Below, in pieces: positions 33,790 to 45,890 of a DNA stretch of 64,000 nucleotides. How positions within the stretch are numbered: position 1 is the first letter of the stretch; every line of letters begins with the position of its first letter. This DNA comes from Hysterangium stoloniferum. Its lineage: Eukaryota > Basidiomycota > Agaricomycetes > Hysterangiales > Hysterangiaceae. The notes beneath the pieces are model-generated. The model worked only from the letters and a program-made list of their open reading frames with translations. It did not search any database and was not told the DNA's origin. The position numbers and the translations under genes were made by a program. The stretch is from the NCBI GenBank assembly GCA_015178975.1, contig WHVD01000001.1, forward strand, positions 3,472,001 through 3,536,000, read 5' to 3'.

Positions 33790-35779
33790 ATGCTGGTTAA
33801 TATCACATTCCAAGGTGGGCGGGGTTGGCGTTAACTACAACTTGAGATTACTTAACTCAGTGCTAGACGCATCTCCCCTCATCAACTATTCGTCAGGATG
33901 GCTGGTAGGTATGTCGCATGTACTAACAGTTATGATGTTGTCTACGTTCTGATAACGATGACAGGTGGTGATCCAAAGCTGGATCCCTTCGCACCACAGT
34001 ATGATGGTTCATTCACACCAACTCCAAATGGCAGAGCTCAAGCCACAATAAATTTTGTAGGTGAGTTACATCTCTGTCCTCCTCGTTACAGAAATAAACA
34101 CCATTCTGTTAATCCAGGGAATAGCGTGTCACTTTTTGGGTCAGATTCAAGCCTTAATTCGTTCAAGCTATTTGAGTTTAATCAATATAGAGTTTAGTGC
34201 TCGCCGTGACAATCATGGAAATTATACAGTCAAGCTGGATCAGAACGCTCCATTCACAGCGAGTGGCTTCGCACAAGTCAATACATTTCAAAAACCTCTC
34301 TTTGTAGCCTCTGGCTTGGAATACACCTCACACCAACTGACAATCACTAACGTGCCAGTGTCAGCCCACGACACATGGTTAGATCTGGACTTTGTCACCA
34401 TTGAACGACAAATTGGCGACCCTAGGTAAGGATGGCTGATGCGTGGGACCAGTAATAATAAGTCTTACGCGTGTCGCCAGGGAGCAAGCTTTTCAAGTGA
34501 CATTGGATGACTCGGATACTTCTTCCTCCATAATTTACACTCCGGGCTCGTGGTCTCCAATATCCGCTCCATCTGCCTTCCAAGCCACACTTCATCAGAC
34601 AACAGTAGCCCAAGCTCAAGTGACAATTTTATTCCAAGGGTGCTGTATTGTACGTGGGACCATACACAGCTCTACTCCATAATGCACTTGGCACTAACAT
34701 GCATGTAGGAACTCTACGGACATTATGCGAATGCACAGTACACTGTCACTTTAGATAATAAAGCGCCCGTCCCTTTCCATGGGCTTGACTTCGATTTAAC
34801 GCCTCAACAACAACGTCCGCAGACGCTTCTATATCTAATGGATGGGCTCTCCGAAGATAGTCACAATGTCACGCTCACTAACACTAATGCAAACCCCAGC
34901 AGACCATTTTTCTTCGACTTTGCTAGGGTTCGCAGCACAAAAAAGTGATTTATCTAATCTAACGGATACAATATATTTTAACATCATTACAGTTTTTCAA
35001 ATGCAACCGGGTCTATTACTGGGGGAGGCGGAAATACGACTACGACGGGGAGCGGAAATAAACCAACGACCATTAGTAAAGCCGCTACCCCCATCGCACC
35101 AATCGTAGGAGGAATTGTCGGAGGACTACTGGTTTTGGCTATACTCGCCACAATCGCATTCTTCGTTGTTAGACGCCGTCGACGACGACCCGTAGACATT
35201 TTGATACCTGTGAGCCCCTCTGAATACCTACCTCAGCCATATTTTGTAAACAGGCAAGTGTCAATGAACGGGGCGGAAGCGCACGTGCAACATCCACCTT
35301 CTCATCCCGGTGCGCACACACAAGATATGACTTCCCTTCCACAGGGACCTTCCGCCAGTCAATTCGTCCCCGATCGAAAAAGACTTCCATTACCCCTATC
35401 GTCAACGGCATCGGACCTGGCTGGTTCCAGGACCCACCACACAACTGTCATCCCTGAGGGTGCATTACAAGCAGCGGCGCTTGGTGTAAATGTCGCGGGA
35501 TCACATGCGTATACACTCTCTAACACCTCTTATTCCAGCACGATCTTGTCACATACTACCGGACAAAGTGAAGTATCATCATCACCAGCCATCCCTCCAC
35601 CAAGGGACCACACCCCATCTTTTCCTCACTCAGAAAATGGTGATTCCTTTTTCCGAATGGTTGTTCAACCAGGGATGAGGACTATCCGAGAGGCAGATGC
35701 GAGTGCTACTGTCAGTGGGTCCGACATTTCACCTTCAACCACACTACCACCTCCAGCATATAGTCACCAGCATCGTTAA
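33790..35779 (+). CDS. Gene 5: duplicate of gene 3 (534 aa)
   Basis: Exons are 33790-33814, 33867-33908, 33965-34060, 34118-34139, 34198-34425, 34481-34649, 34709-34944 and 34993-35779 (1605 nt). All exon lengths equal those of gene 3. Differences include GARRDNHG for GALRDNHG in domain 1, an altered linker (about 273-306) and a short deletion plus substitutions in the tail. Helix about 307-332 (APIVGGIVGGLL, then ILATIAFFVV). Tail end TLPPPAYSHQHR, so the PPxY is kept although one Pro is added. No frameshift or stop, which suggests both duplicates are maintained. Confidence 0.85.
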
Positions 35780-37077
35780 GATGAGTGATGGAGAGGAATT
35801 TATATACATTCTCGTCTTGTATATTTTCAAACTGTATGTATGTGTGGTGTTTGTGCTTTATGTGCAGCAATATCCATACGTTACCAAAGTTAGGGGCTCG
35901 GAGAATCCGCAGATCATGACAGCGGCTACCAGACGTTTCACACTGGAGTACCCCGGATTTACTCTGTCCCCTAGTTTTCCTCAGAATAAGAGTAAATCTA
36001 ATGGATATGCATATAATAGAAAAATGGAAAAATTACGAGGATATCCATAGTGGTGCCATGATCTGAAGCGGTATGTCTGCGCACTCGTCCGAGTCCTTTG
36101 CACGCACCATTAAGTTATTTTTGAATTATATAAGTGATCAACATGAAATTATACTACTTCATTTGGGATATTACCATTACTAAGTTCGATTATACATATT
36201 CCCAGTTACATTTGGTTAACTGTGTCTCTTTTAACCGTTACATTTTATAGCATCGCACTGTGAGTAACTTTGCCTCGACACTAGAGCTACTTTCCACATG
36301 AATATATATAGTTAGTAGGTCTGTTCCTTTTTTGAATAGTTCCCCATAAATGGTCACTTTAGTTAGCTCATGCATTAGGCACTTCAAATCATTTGACACC
36401 TTTTGGTCGTAATCGCCCGTGTTTCTTAACTCACAGCTTTGCAATTAAGCAATTAGCTCCTCTATGGTCACTGATGCCCACACCAATTATATTGATCTAG
36501 TCATACATTAATCAGCCGGCTGTTTGGAGTACAAATAAAAGTCGGCAGCCGCTCAAAAAAGAAATGCTTAAAGGAACGTTCACCGCCGATCGGCACATCT
36601 CCCTAAACAAGCCTTCAAGAATCAGCCGCCCTTCACGTTTTCTTATTTTCTACTCCCTTTTCTTCTTTTCATGCCTCTATGTTATTATCACTTCGGCCCA
36701 TGCAAAGCTCGTCCCCAATGTCCCGGGCATGCGAACTCTCTCATAATGCTCATAATAGTTGTCTTGAGTCACAATTGTATTCATTTGCTTAACTGTAGAT
36801 TAGACATTATCAACTACCAAAACTCTTCGAATAATTTCGTAGTGCCAGAGGTCCACTGTAAACGGCCGGGCATTCGCCGCTAAAACATTTCTACGGAATT
36901 GTCCGTCGGCTGTCCTGTCAATCAACATCATGATCTCGGATATCAATCAGCTGGCGGCAACAGTGCCTTCGGAAATATTACATATGTGGTGAGGTTATCC
37001 TCAATCACGTCGTCTTTTTCTTGCTCACTTGAAGTGGCACTGGCACTCCATTCTTATCAATATCTTAGCAACCGTCA
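35780..37077. other. Spacer between genes 5 and 6
   Basis: Alignable to 10283-11547 in parts, without the 131-bp insertion. Bases around 36440-36900 have no good match there and may be extra DNA in copy B. No gene seen. Confidence 0.45.
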
Positions 37078-39070
37078 ATGTTATTCAATTTCACTTTCCA
37101 AGGTGAGGTGGCTTGATTGTACAACTTGGGACTATACTTAGTCCAGTGTTGTTACTAGACGCATCTCCCCTGATCAGGTACTCGGGGACAGGATGGATAG
37201 CGGGTACATCGCATGGTCCTAAATATTATTATGTTTTTTGAGCCTTGATATCAATGTATAGGTACTTTGCAAGGCTATGATGGCTCATACCGCTCAGCTA
37301 CGACTAGCGGTGATCGTGCCACGATAAATTTCGTAGGTAAGTTATATCTTGGTCATGTTACAGAAAAGAACTTCATCCTGTTGCCCCAGGGAGTAGCGTG
37401 TCACTGTTTGGGTCAGATTCGAAACATCATCCATTCAGGTTATATGAGTCTAATCAATGTCAAATTTAGTGCTCTCCGAAACAATCATGGCAATTTTACA
37501 GTCAACCTCGATCAGGACGCTCCATTTACAGGGAGTAGCTTTGCAACAGTTGATATATTTCAACAGCCTCTCTTTGAAGCCCCTAACCTGACATACGCCT
37601 CACATCAACTGACATTTACTAACGTACCATTGTCAACAAACCTCTCAGTAACCGGTTTGGACTTTGTCACGATTCAAAGACAGATTGGCGAACCTAGGTA
37701 AGGATGGTTGGTGCATGAAACCAGTAATAATAAGTCATACGCGTGTCTCCAGTGACCAAGCTTTTCAAGTAACGTTAGATGACTCGGATACTTCTTCCTC
37801 CATAGTTTACACTCCGGGCGCGTGGTCCCCAATATCCGCTACATCTGCCTTCCAAGCCACACTTCATCAGACGACAGTAGCCCAAGCTCAAGTAACAATC
37901 TTATTCCAAGGGTGCTGTATTGTATGTTGGACCACACACAGTTCTACTTCATAATACACTTGGCACTAACATGGATGTAGGAAATCTATGGACAGTATGC
38001 GAATGCACAGTACACTGTTACTTTGGATAATAAAGCGCCTGTTCCTTTCCAAGGACTCGACCTCGATTTGACTTCTGATCTACAAGATCCGCAGACGCTT
38101 CTATATTTAATGGATGGGCTCTCCGAAGATACTCACAACGTCACTCTCACTAATACCAATGCAAACCCCAAGAGACCATTTTTTTTCGATTACGCTGTGG
38201 TTAGAAGCACAAAAAAGTACGACTTATCTAATACATTATAGTATATTTTAACATGACTACAGTTTTTCAAATACAACCGGTTCTGGCACGGGGGGAAGCG
38301 GAAATACCACTGCGGCAGGGGGGAGCGGCAATACCTCAGCGACAAGTAATAAAACCGCTACCCCCATCGCACCAATAGTAGGAGGGATTGTCGGAGGACT
38401 ACTGGTTTTAGCTATTCTCGCCACAGCCGCATTCTTGGTTGTTCGACGCCGTCGACGACGACCAGCAGATAGTTTGACGCCCGAAAACCCCTCTGAAAAT
38501 CTACTTGAACCATATTTTGTAGCAAGACACGTATCGATGAATGGGGCCGAAGCGCACATGCAAAATTTACCTTCTAATCCCGGCGCACACACAAAATATT
38601 TAGCTTCTTTTCCACCAACATCTCCTGCCGCTCCTTTACTTCACCATCGGGGGGGATCGCCATTACCTCCATCGTCGACGGCATCGGACCTGTCTGGTGC
38701 CGACCCTCACACAACTGTATTTCCAGAAAATACATTGCCAACAGCGGCGCTTAGTGTAAATCTCACGGGATCGCATGCGCGCACTCTCTCTGATACCTCT
38801 GGGTCCACGGCGATCCTATCACATGCGACCGGACAAACCAGGCCTTCTGCGACAGAAGTGCCGTCATCACCTATGACACCACCCATATCCCCATCGAGGA
38901 ATCATGGCCAATCCTTTCCACAATTACAAAATGATGCTTCTTCCTCCCAGATTATTGTCCCACATACGGCGAGGATTATCCAGGAGGAAGACGCAGGTAT
39001 TACTTTCGATAGATCCAACACCTCACCTATAATCATGCTACCTCCAGCATACAGTTCGTCGTACCGTTAG
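37078..39070 (+). CDS. Gene 6: duplicate of gene 4 with full-length tail (535 aa)
   Basis: Exons are 37078-37102, 37159-37203, 37262-37336, 37390-37411, 37470-37697, 37753-37921, 37981-38216 and 38263-39070 (1608 nt). Domain 1 begins DASPLIRYSGTGW with GYDGSYRSATTSGDRATINF; domain 2 has IVYTPGAWSPIS and EIYGQYANAQYTVTLD. Linker about 267-301 with two GGSGNT-type repeats, helix 302-327, then six Arg. The tail contains the 57-residue stretch missing from gene 4. It ends MLPPAYSSSYR. Confidence 0.85.
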
Positions 39071-39534
39071 TTTTTCTCTTTTCTTTTAATCAGTTCTATA
39101 GTATGGTCGACTGTATTTTACACGGTCATGTATACTAATTTTAATCTCCTATCCTATTCTTCTGTGCATAAGCCCGAGGGCGGTGGAGTGTCATAGAGGT
39201 GGTATTGTGGGTATTATGAGGACTTGAATATGTGTCGTTCTGTTTCCCTTGCTTCCCTGTCCCGAAGATGTCGGTGACCAGGTATCACGTCTGATGTAGA
39301 TATCGTGATTTAATTTACAGGTATAATCGTCTGGTCGATTTTTAATACTCTATTTATATGTGATTTTGTGCTTAATGTGCATATTAGTGACGGATATGAA
39401 AGTTAGGACAAGAAGGCAGGGAAAGGGGCTGAGGAGACACCCCAGTCTCTTGAACCTATTAGTACCGGAAGGTCTTGAAGTAAAATATATCCGCCTTTCG
39501 ACGCCCACACAGTCACTGTTTATCAAGGATCCTG

Positions 39535-40500
39535 GAGATGAAAACCAAAGGAACCCAAAGAACTTGAACTTTGAGATTTATGAGAGTGGTCCATTTGCAA
39601 ATCGAATATCCCAGCTCCAGCCTCACTCCCCTCTTGGAAAAAATTGCATATAATGAAGTGGGGAATATAAAGGATTAGTTTCATAGATTCTTCTAAATCC
39701 TCCACCCTGGTAATTGAGCACAATATCTTGTCTGTCAGTGGAAGTACCATCCCCTGGCAGGATGACTGCCAATTCATCCCTGTTGGAATGTTGAATTATC
39801 TTGGATCTGTATGAGCCTTGTGTGTCAGCCTCACCTGGAGCTGAGGAGTGATTGGTTGGTCTCTGAGATGTGTCTTGGCCTGCTTATAGACATGAACAAA
39901 AGGATTAAATTCTAACATCATTGCCTATAACCCAGAAAGGGGTGTAGCTTTAATTCCTTTGTGCCAGTTACATGTATATCTATGCTCAGATGCAACATCT
40001 GGTTCCCAAAAAAGAAAATGGGCATAGGAAGGGCTCTGACTATCATTAGGAATTAGGACACCATAATTATGTCTAAGTTGTCCATGCTTAAAAGTATAAG
40101 GACTTAAAAGTATAAGGACCACATTCTGCATTGAGCAATTACCTGTCCATCATAGCACCCAAAGAAGTAAATGTTAGCAGAATTGTATGCCTGATATTTT
40201 TATGAAACATTTTACCATCTTGATCATCAGACCTCTCCAGTAGATGATGCAATGGCTGTGGGATATTTTGAAGTACAGGTGATTTGATTTTCCCAGATAG
40301 ACAACATCCTCCAAAAAGAAGAGTCCCATTAGAGGTGTGAGTAAGATACTCTGCCATCCAATGTAGTCCATTGCACTTTGGATGTTACCATTTTTTCTAT
40401 GGTTACTTGGTATTGACTCAATCTTGTCAGGTTCCACTTTTTTGCCTATTGGTAGCTTAGATAGTGATGTACATAAGTCTATCTTATTTTCCATTCAATG
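39535..40500 (-). pseudogene. Helitron Rep N-terminal fragment
   Basis: Down the minus strand: CNGLHWMAEYLTHTSNG (zinc-finger start, with Tyr where Cys is expected), FGGCCLSGKIKSPVLQNIPQ, NIRHTILLTFTSLGAMMDR, HGQLRHNYGVLIPNDSQSPS with YAHF, NPFVHVYKQAKTHLRDQPIT and a continuation to about 39535 in shifting frames. These align block by block with 46010-46790 of the Helitron at 42757 but are diverged and in opposite orientation. Frameshifts and stops make it inactive. Confidence 0.65.
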
Positions 40501-40559
40501 CCTAATCTACCTACTATTTTAGGGCTCTACCTTCTGAACCTTCTACATCTGAATGCAAT

Positions 40560-41281
40560 TGTAGAATGTACATGCTCTGGACTATCAGCAGTGTTTGTCA
40601 ATAACATCACACACTGAGTACTGCCTGAGATGTGATGGTGTTTCTCAGCAGTGTAATATTCCTTCTCCTCTACCATTACCCTCCCCCCCCCTGCTGATCA
40701 TCTGCCTATCAATCAGCAGGATCCATTTGCTATTGTTGAATCATCATGTAGTATAGATGGTCCTTTTCTTGCTCCTGGTACTGCTGTAGCTAATATATGT
40801 GCACAATTGGCAAATGCACCACAGCTTGTATTATCATCCAGACTAAATGCTGCTACATTGCAACCTCTTGTTGCCATGGGCAGGGCAGCAGTGGCAGCAT
40901 TATTTGCTCAGGCTGCTCTGTACCTGCACCTCCCCTCCTAATCACAGAAGGGTAGGGGGGGAAATCTAGTTCCATCTCTCTCTGAGTTGCCACTTCATAT
41001 TGGCAGAAGTGGGGTTACTACTTTACAAGCTCAGGCAGCTGCCCTTCCATTACAGCAGGCACTCTCCCAGAATCAAACTATTCCTGCTCTTTGTACATAT
41101 ATTACCTTTAGACCATGTTCCTCTTCCTCACATTGTTCCTGTACCAATCAATGAGGATGCAGTGCCATTGCCATTTATTCATGAGCCTGTGCCACTTCCC
41201 CTGTACCCCCTGAAACACCCCCTCTGGCCAGACACCCAACTAATGAAGAAATTCCATGACCACATTATTTGGGAAGGATGA
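40560..41281 (+). pseudogene. Helitron N-terminal low-complexity region, second fragment
   Basis: GRAAVAALFAQAALYLHLP (40878-40935) resembles SAAVAALYAQYAVLPP at 44595-44650 in the Helitron, and the surrounding Gln/Pro/Ala-rich text is similar in composition. It is in plus orientation, opposite to the neighbouring Rep fragment, so the locus is rearranged. Confidence 0.35.
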
Positions 41282-41520
41282 ATGTGAAATGTACCTTTAT
41301 AAAATGGTGCCTGAATTTCATTTGAGGTATACCAGATATACTGAAATGAATCAATGTGAACAGAGCCAAAAGAACTTAAAGTGGTTAAAAATAATCAAAA
41401 AACATGCAAAAATATGAAAATATCATTTAAACACTCACTTGGAATATTTCTGTTGTTTCTGGACTACTCCAAAAACATTAGAAAGGTAAAATAGTACTTG
41501 GCTCATGTCTTATGTATCTG

Positions 41521-42272
41521 TGTTAGGGTACGTACATGGTGGGTTTCCAGAGAAACCCACAGAATATCCAGTAGGACTTGGCTTCAGCTTATAGGCTGCA
41601 CCCTCGTGAGATCGTGTTGTCCAATTTCAGACAGGCAGACGGGAATCCCGGGGAGTCCGGGCAGGGTTTGTGGGTCGAGGGGTCATAGGTTGGAGGTCAT
41701 GGGTCGAGAGGTCATGAGTCAAGATGGATAAGAGAGATAGATGTGCGGGGGTCCATGGGCTCTGACTAGCGTGAGCGGTGTAATTCAAGTAGGAGTTTAG
41801 AGCAGAAAATGTATTAGATTACTGGGGGGAATCTAAGCCAATTTTCTAACTGGATTGTATACAACATCTGCCAGACTAAATAGACCGTGGAATGAATGAC
41901 ATACCAAATCCAGTAATAATGAAACGAAACTAGCAAAACTTAAAATGAGAATAGTAAACACCAAATTTGGTGTTAGGAATGGGACAGAACGGAGCGGAGT
42001 CTGAATCATGACAAATCATAAACCATAATGGGAAATGGAGCGGGAGCAGAGTCCAAATTGTGACAGGTCATTTGACTAAAATGGGAATGGGGCTCTGTTA
42101 GAGGGATGACAGGTTTTACGAGCGGGGTCTGGTGCCTGATGCGTGGAACGAGGTCAGACATAGACAGGGACGGAGTCTGGTGGGTATTCCAGTAAACTGT
42201 CAATTGGTGTGTATAGGGCATGGGTGCGGATAAGTTAGTGCCCGGAATCTGGCAGGAATTCCGGTCATAACA
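41521..42272 (-). mobile_element. Solo LTR (752 bp), target duplication ATCTG
   Basis: It starts TGTTAGGGTACGTAC and ends CCGGTCATAACA; flanked by ATCTG at 41516-41520 and 42273-42277. It contains ACTTGGCTTCAGCTTATAGG near 41577. It is closely related to the LTR at 59854-60669, whose polypurine tract shows that this orientation is antisense. CpG-rich relative to its flanks. Confidence 0.85.
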
Positions 42273-42277
42273 ATCTG

Positions 42278-42756
42278 CCTATCTGCAATGAGTAAAAAAA
42301 CCTAAAAAAGCAAAAAGATAATAGGAAAATGGATTTAAAAAAAGGAAATTTGATTAGAATAACAACTATGTCACCTGTCAATACCTTAAAATCACTTTCA
42401 TTTGATGAAGAGGTCTCAATCTATATTCTGAAGGGAGAGGCAGGCCTTGTCAAAAAGGCTAGAAAGGTAAACTATATAATTTTTAAATAGTATTTCAAAA
42501 GGAAAGAAAATATTTAGAATGATATAAAACTCACTGGAAACCACTCAGATACTGTGGAGATGTTCGGAGTGCTGACTAAAGACAAAGAGGCCACAAAAGA
42601 GATAGAAAATTATTAAAAAAGGATTACAAAAAACATGGAAAAAGTGAAAAATATCCATACAGTGACTCAAAAACCCCTTCCAATGTTTGGTACTATCCTT
42701 GATAGCTCAGAGGATAAAATTTCAAACATTTCAAAAATATTTGTGAATATGCTCTA
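42278..42756. other. No gene seen
   Basis: A-rich debris between the solo LTR and the Helitron start. Confidence 0.4.
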
Positions 42757-43194
42757 TCATATCAAATAAAGTAAAGTTGCTTGGTGGGTGGTGGGCACTT
42801 TTAGGTGCCGAAGGTGCCCTAATGAGTGAGGGTGCGGAGTGCCTGAATGCTCAGGGGTGGGAGAGTGTGACTCAGCTGAGGGTGCGTTAGCGCCCAAAAG
42901 TTAGTCAGCACAGGAGCAAATCTGGATGCTTTTTGGCATTTGTGGGAGCATTTTAGTGCTGCGGGAGCATTTCCATGACATTTGTAACATACCCAGAACT
43001 ATTTTGCGATGCATGGGAACATTTTCGGCCATAGCCACGGGAAGCCCGGAAGCCTGCTGTAAAGCCTTGAGGCTGCCACACTTTCTCCCTTCCCCTCTCC
43101 CTCCTCTGGCTTTGTCCTCTTTAAATTGTGAGGGGATCCTCTCTGGAATATTTCTCAAGGTACCTGGGCCCATACCAAGGTGTGTTGAGGGCTC

Positions 43195-43920
43195 TATTTA
43201 ATTGTATTAAATTTCGCTTTTTTAATAATTAAATATATTATTCTGCAGTTAGAGTCTGGCTATCCACTGGCCCTGGACCCCCCATATTGATCATTTATCA
43301 TCTCTGAAGCCTTCTTCAACTCCCCAGGCAATATAAAAGGTGTGGTGAGCTCCTACCTATTATTAATTAATTTTCACTTTTTTTAATGATTAAATAATTT
43401 ATTTGCAGTCAAATTACCCTTTCCTCGGTGTTCTTCTCATTGGAATACACAGTCTGAAGGCTACCCTATAATACCAGGTATGTTTTGGACTTTCTCATGC
43501 ATTATCTTTCACTTTTTTGGGCTATTTTAGACCCATTTGTCTGATTTCCTTTTCCCTGGGACTCTCCACTGCTTTTTTGACTCCTCTCTGTGAGTATAAG
43601 TAGAGTATTGAAGGTCCATGTAATTAACTTTACCTTTTTTGGCTCAAATATCTTCTTACAGTGAAATTGACCCTCTATTTGTGCTATTTTGCCTTGATTG
43701 CTGTTTCTATTGTTACTGGAAGATATAACATATCTAGGTTAGTATTGGTACCTTCCCTCATCCTGTTAAAAACTATTTATGCATTATGTTTTGTGTTTTG
43801 GGGCTATTTTAGACCCATTTGTCCAAATTCCTTTTCCCTGGCACTCTCTACTGCTTTTGTGACTCGCTCCCTCTAAGTATAAGTGGAGTATTGAAAGTGA
43901 ATCCTTTCCCTGTAATTTTC
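43195..43920. repeat. Degenerate direct repeats upstream of the RepHel gene
   Basis: CACTTTTTT-AATGATTAAATAA-type words recur (43210, 43370), and a longer unit with GGGCTATTTTAGACCCATTT, ATTCCTTTTCCCTGG and AGTATAAGT-GAGTATTGAA recurs at about 43520-43620 and 43800-43895. The pieces look like duplicated leader segments. Confidence 0.5.
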
Positions 43921-44217
43921 TTTGGCTTATTTTAGCCTAATTCACTACAACTTTCTGCCCCTCCTCTCTTCCCCCTCTCTTGCAGGGTTTCTCTCTCTGC
44001 TGCTGCTGCTGTGAGTGCTATATTATTATGGATCGAACACCTGAGCGTAATTGGGAGGAGGAGTGAAGGCAGCATAGGGCACAATTGCAAATGACATCTC
44101 CATCTGATCATCATTGGCATTTAGCTGTGAATTCTAATATACCACCCCCTGCTCAACCATTCCAAGATCTCCATCTTCCTGTTGGTAGAGGTCAATCTGA
44201 TGATCCATTTTTGGTTG

Positions 44218-44320
44218 CTCAGCCAGGTGGCTCTACTGCAGGTGGCTCTGCTGCAAGTGGCTCTACTGCAAGTGGCTCTGCTGCAAGTGGCTCTGCTATA
44301 GTTGGCTCTGCTGCAGTGGC
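44218..44320. repeat. 15-bp coding repeat GGTGGCTCTACTGCA
   Basis: About six copies with variants (AGTGGCTCTGCTGCA), encoding Gly/Ser-Thr/Ala repeats in the Helitron N-terminal region. Confidence 0.7.
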
Positions 44321-45159
44321 TCTCTTGCATAGGCAGTATGAAGCTTTGCCACCATTACAACCTCTTGGGTGAAGTCATAGAAGAGGAAATCCAGCTCCTC
44401 AATTGCAGAGACCAATTTTGCAGTTAGCACCACATATACAGCAGGGTCTTCAACCAGCAAATGCACCTGTTCAGCCACAGGCACCAGGTCATGCACGAGG
44501 CAATGTAGCTGCTCAACTGCAGCAACCAATTTTGCAGTTAGCAGCACCACATGTACAACAGGGTGCACCTGCAGATGAAGCTGGCCAGCCTGAAGTTGGC
44601 TCTGCTGCAGTAGCTGCTCTGTATGCCCAGTATGCTGTTTTACCACCATTAGACCAACCTGCTCAACTGCAGCCACCAATTTTACAGTCAGCACCACATC
44701 CACAGCATGGTCATCAACCAGGAAATGTACCTGCACCAGTACAGCAAAGTCATCCATCTGCACTACTGCAACATAGTCATGCTTTGATTAATGCAGTTCC
44801 ACAACTCCAGGCACAGGTACCCATTTTGCAATTAGCACCACCACAACATCATCATCCACCTGGAAATCCAGCTCCACAACAACAATAACCACCTATTTTG
44901 CAGTGGGCACCACCACAGCTTCACCATCCACCTGGAAATCCAGCCCCACAACTGCACTATGGTCATTTACCTATTAATGCCATTCCACAACTCCAGGCAC
45001 AGGTACCCATTTTGCAATTAGCACCACCACAGCATCATCATCCACCTGGAAATCCAGCTCCACAACAACAACCACCACCTATTTTGCAGTGGGCACCACC
45101 ACAGCTTCACCATCTACCTGGAAATCCAGCTCCACAACAGCAACAACAGCTACAGTTAC

Positions 45160-45890
45160 CCCCACCTCCTGCCATTCCCCCACCTCCTGCCATTCCCCCA
45201 CCTCCTGCCATTCCCCCACCTCCTGCCATTCCCCCACCTCCTGCCATTCCCCCACCTCCTGCCATTCCCCCACCTCCTGCCATTCCCCACCTCCTGCCAT
45301 TCTCCCCACCTCCTGCCATTCCCCCACCTCCTGCCATTCCCCCACCTCCTGCCATTCCCCACCTCCTGCCATTCCCCCACCTCCTGCCATTCCCCCACCT
45401 CCTGCCATTCCCCCACCTCCTGCCATTCCCCACCTCCTGCCATTCCCCACCTCCTGCCATTCCCCACCTCCTGCCATTCCCCACCTCCTGCCATTCCCCC
45501 ACCTCCTGCCATTCCCCCACCTCCTGCCATTCCCCCACCTCCTGCCATTCCCCACCTCCTGCCATTCCCCCACCTCCTGCCATTCCCCACCTCCTGCCAT
45601 TCCCCACCTCCTGCCATTCCCCACCTCCTGCCATTCCCCACCTCCTGCCATTCCCCACCTCCTGCCATTCCCCACCTCCTGCCATTCCCCCACCTCCTGC
45701 CATTCCACCTCCTGCCATTCCCCCACCTCCTGCCATTCCCCACCTCCTGCCATTCCCCCACCTCCTGCCATGCACCCACCTCTTGCCATTCCCCCACCTC
45801 CTGCCATTCTCCCACCTCCTGCCATTCCCCCACCTCCTGCCATTCCCCCACCTCCTGCCATGCACCCACCTCTTGCTATTCCCCCACTCC
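45160..45890. repeat. 18-bp minisatellite in the RepHel gene, about 40 copies
   Basis: Unit CCACCTCCTGCCATTCCC. Many units lack one C (17 bp), which rotates the plus-strand reading through PPPAIP, HLLPFP and TSCHSP. Long open frames on both strands here are consequences of the repeat. Confidence 0.85.

Larger units (their letters stand above)
32188..39392 (+). repeat. Segmental duplication, copy B (carries genes 5 and 6)
   Basis: Colinear with 7410-15362. Its left edge lies 128 bp after the 8-bp target duplication of the hAT element. It contains the 610-bp insertion at 32934 that copy A lacks, and an intact 3' flank where copy A carries the hAT remnant. Confidence 0.8.
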
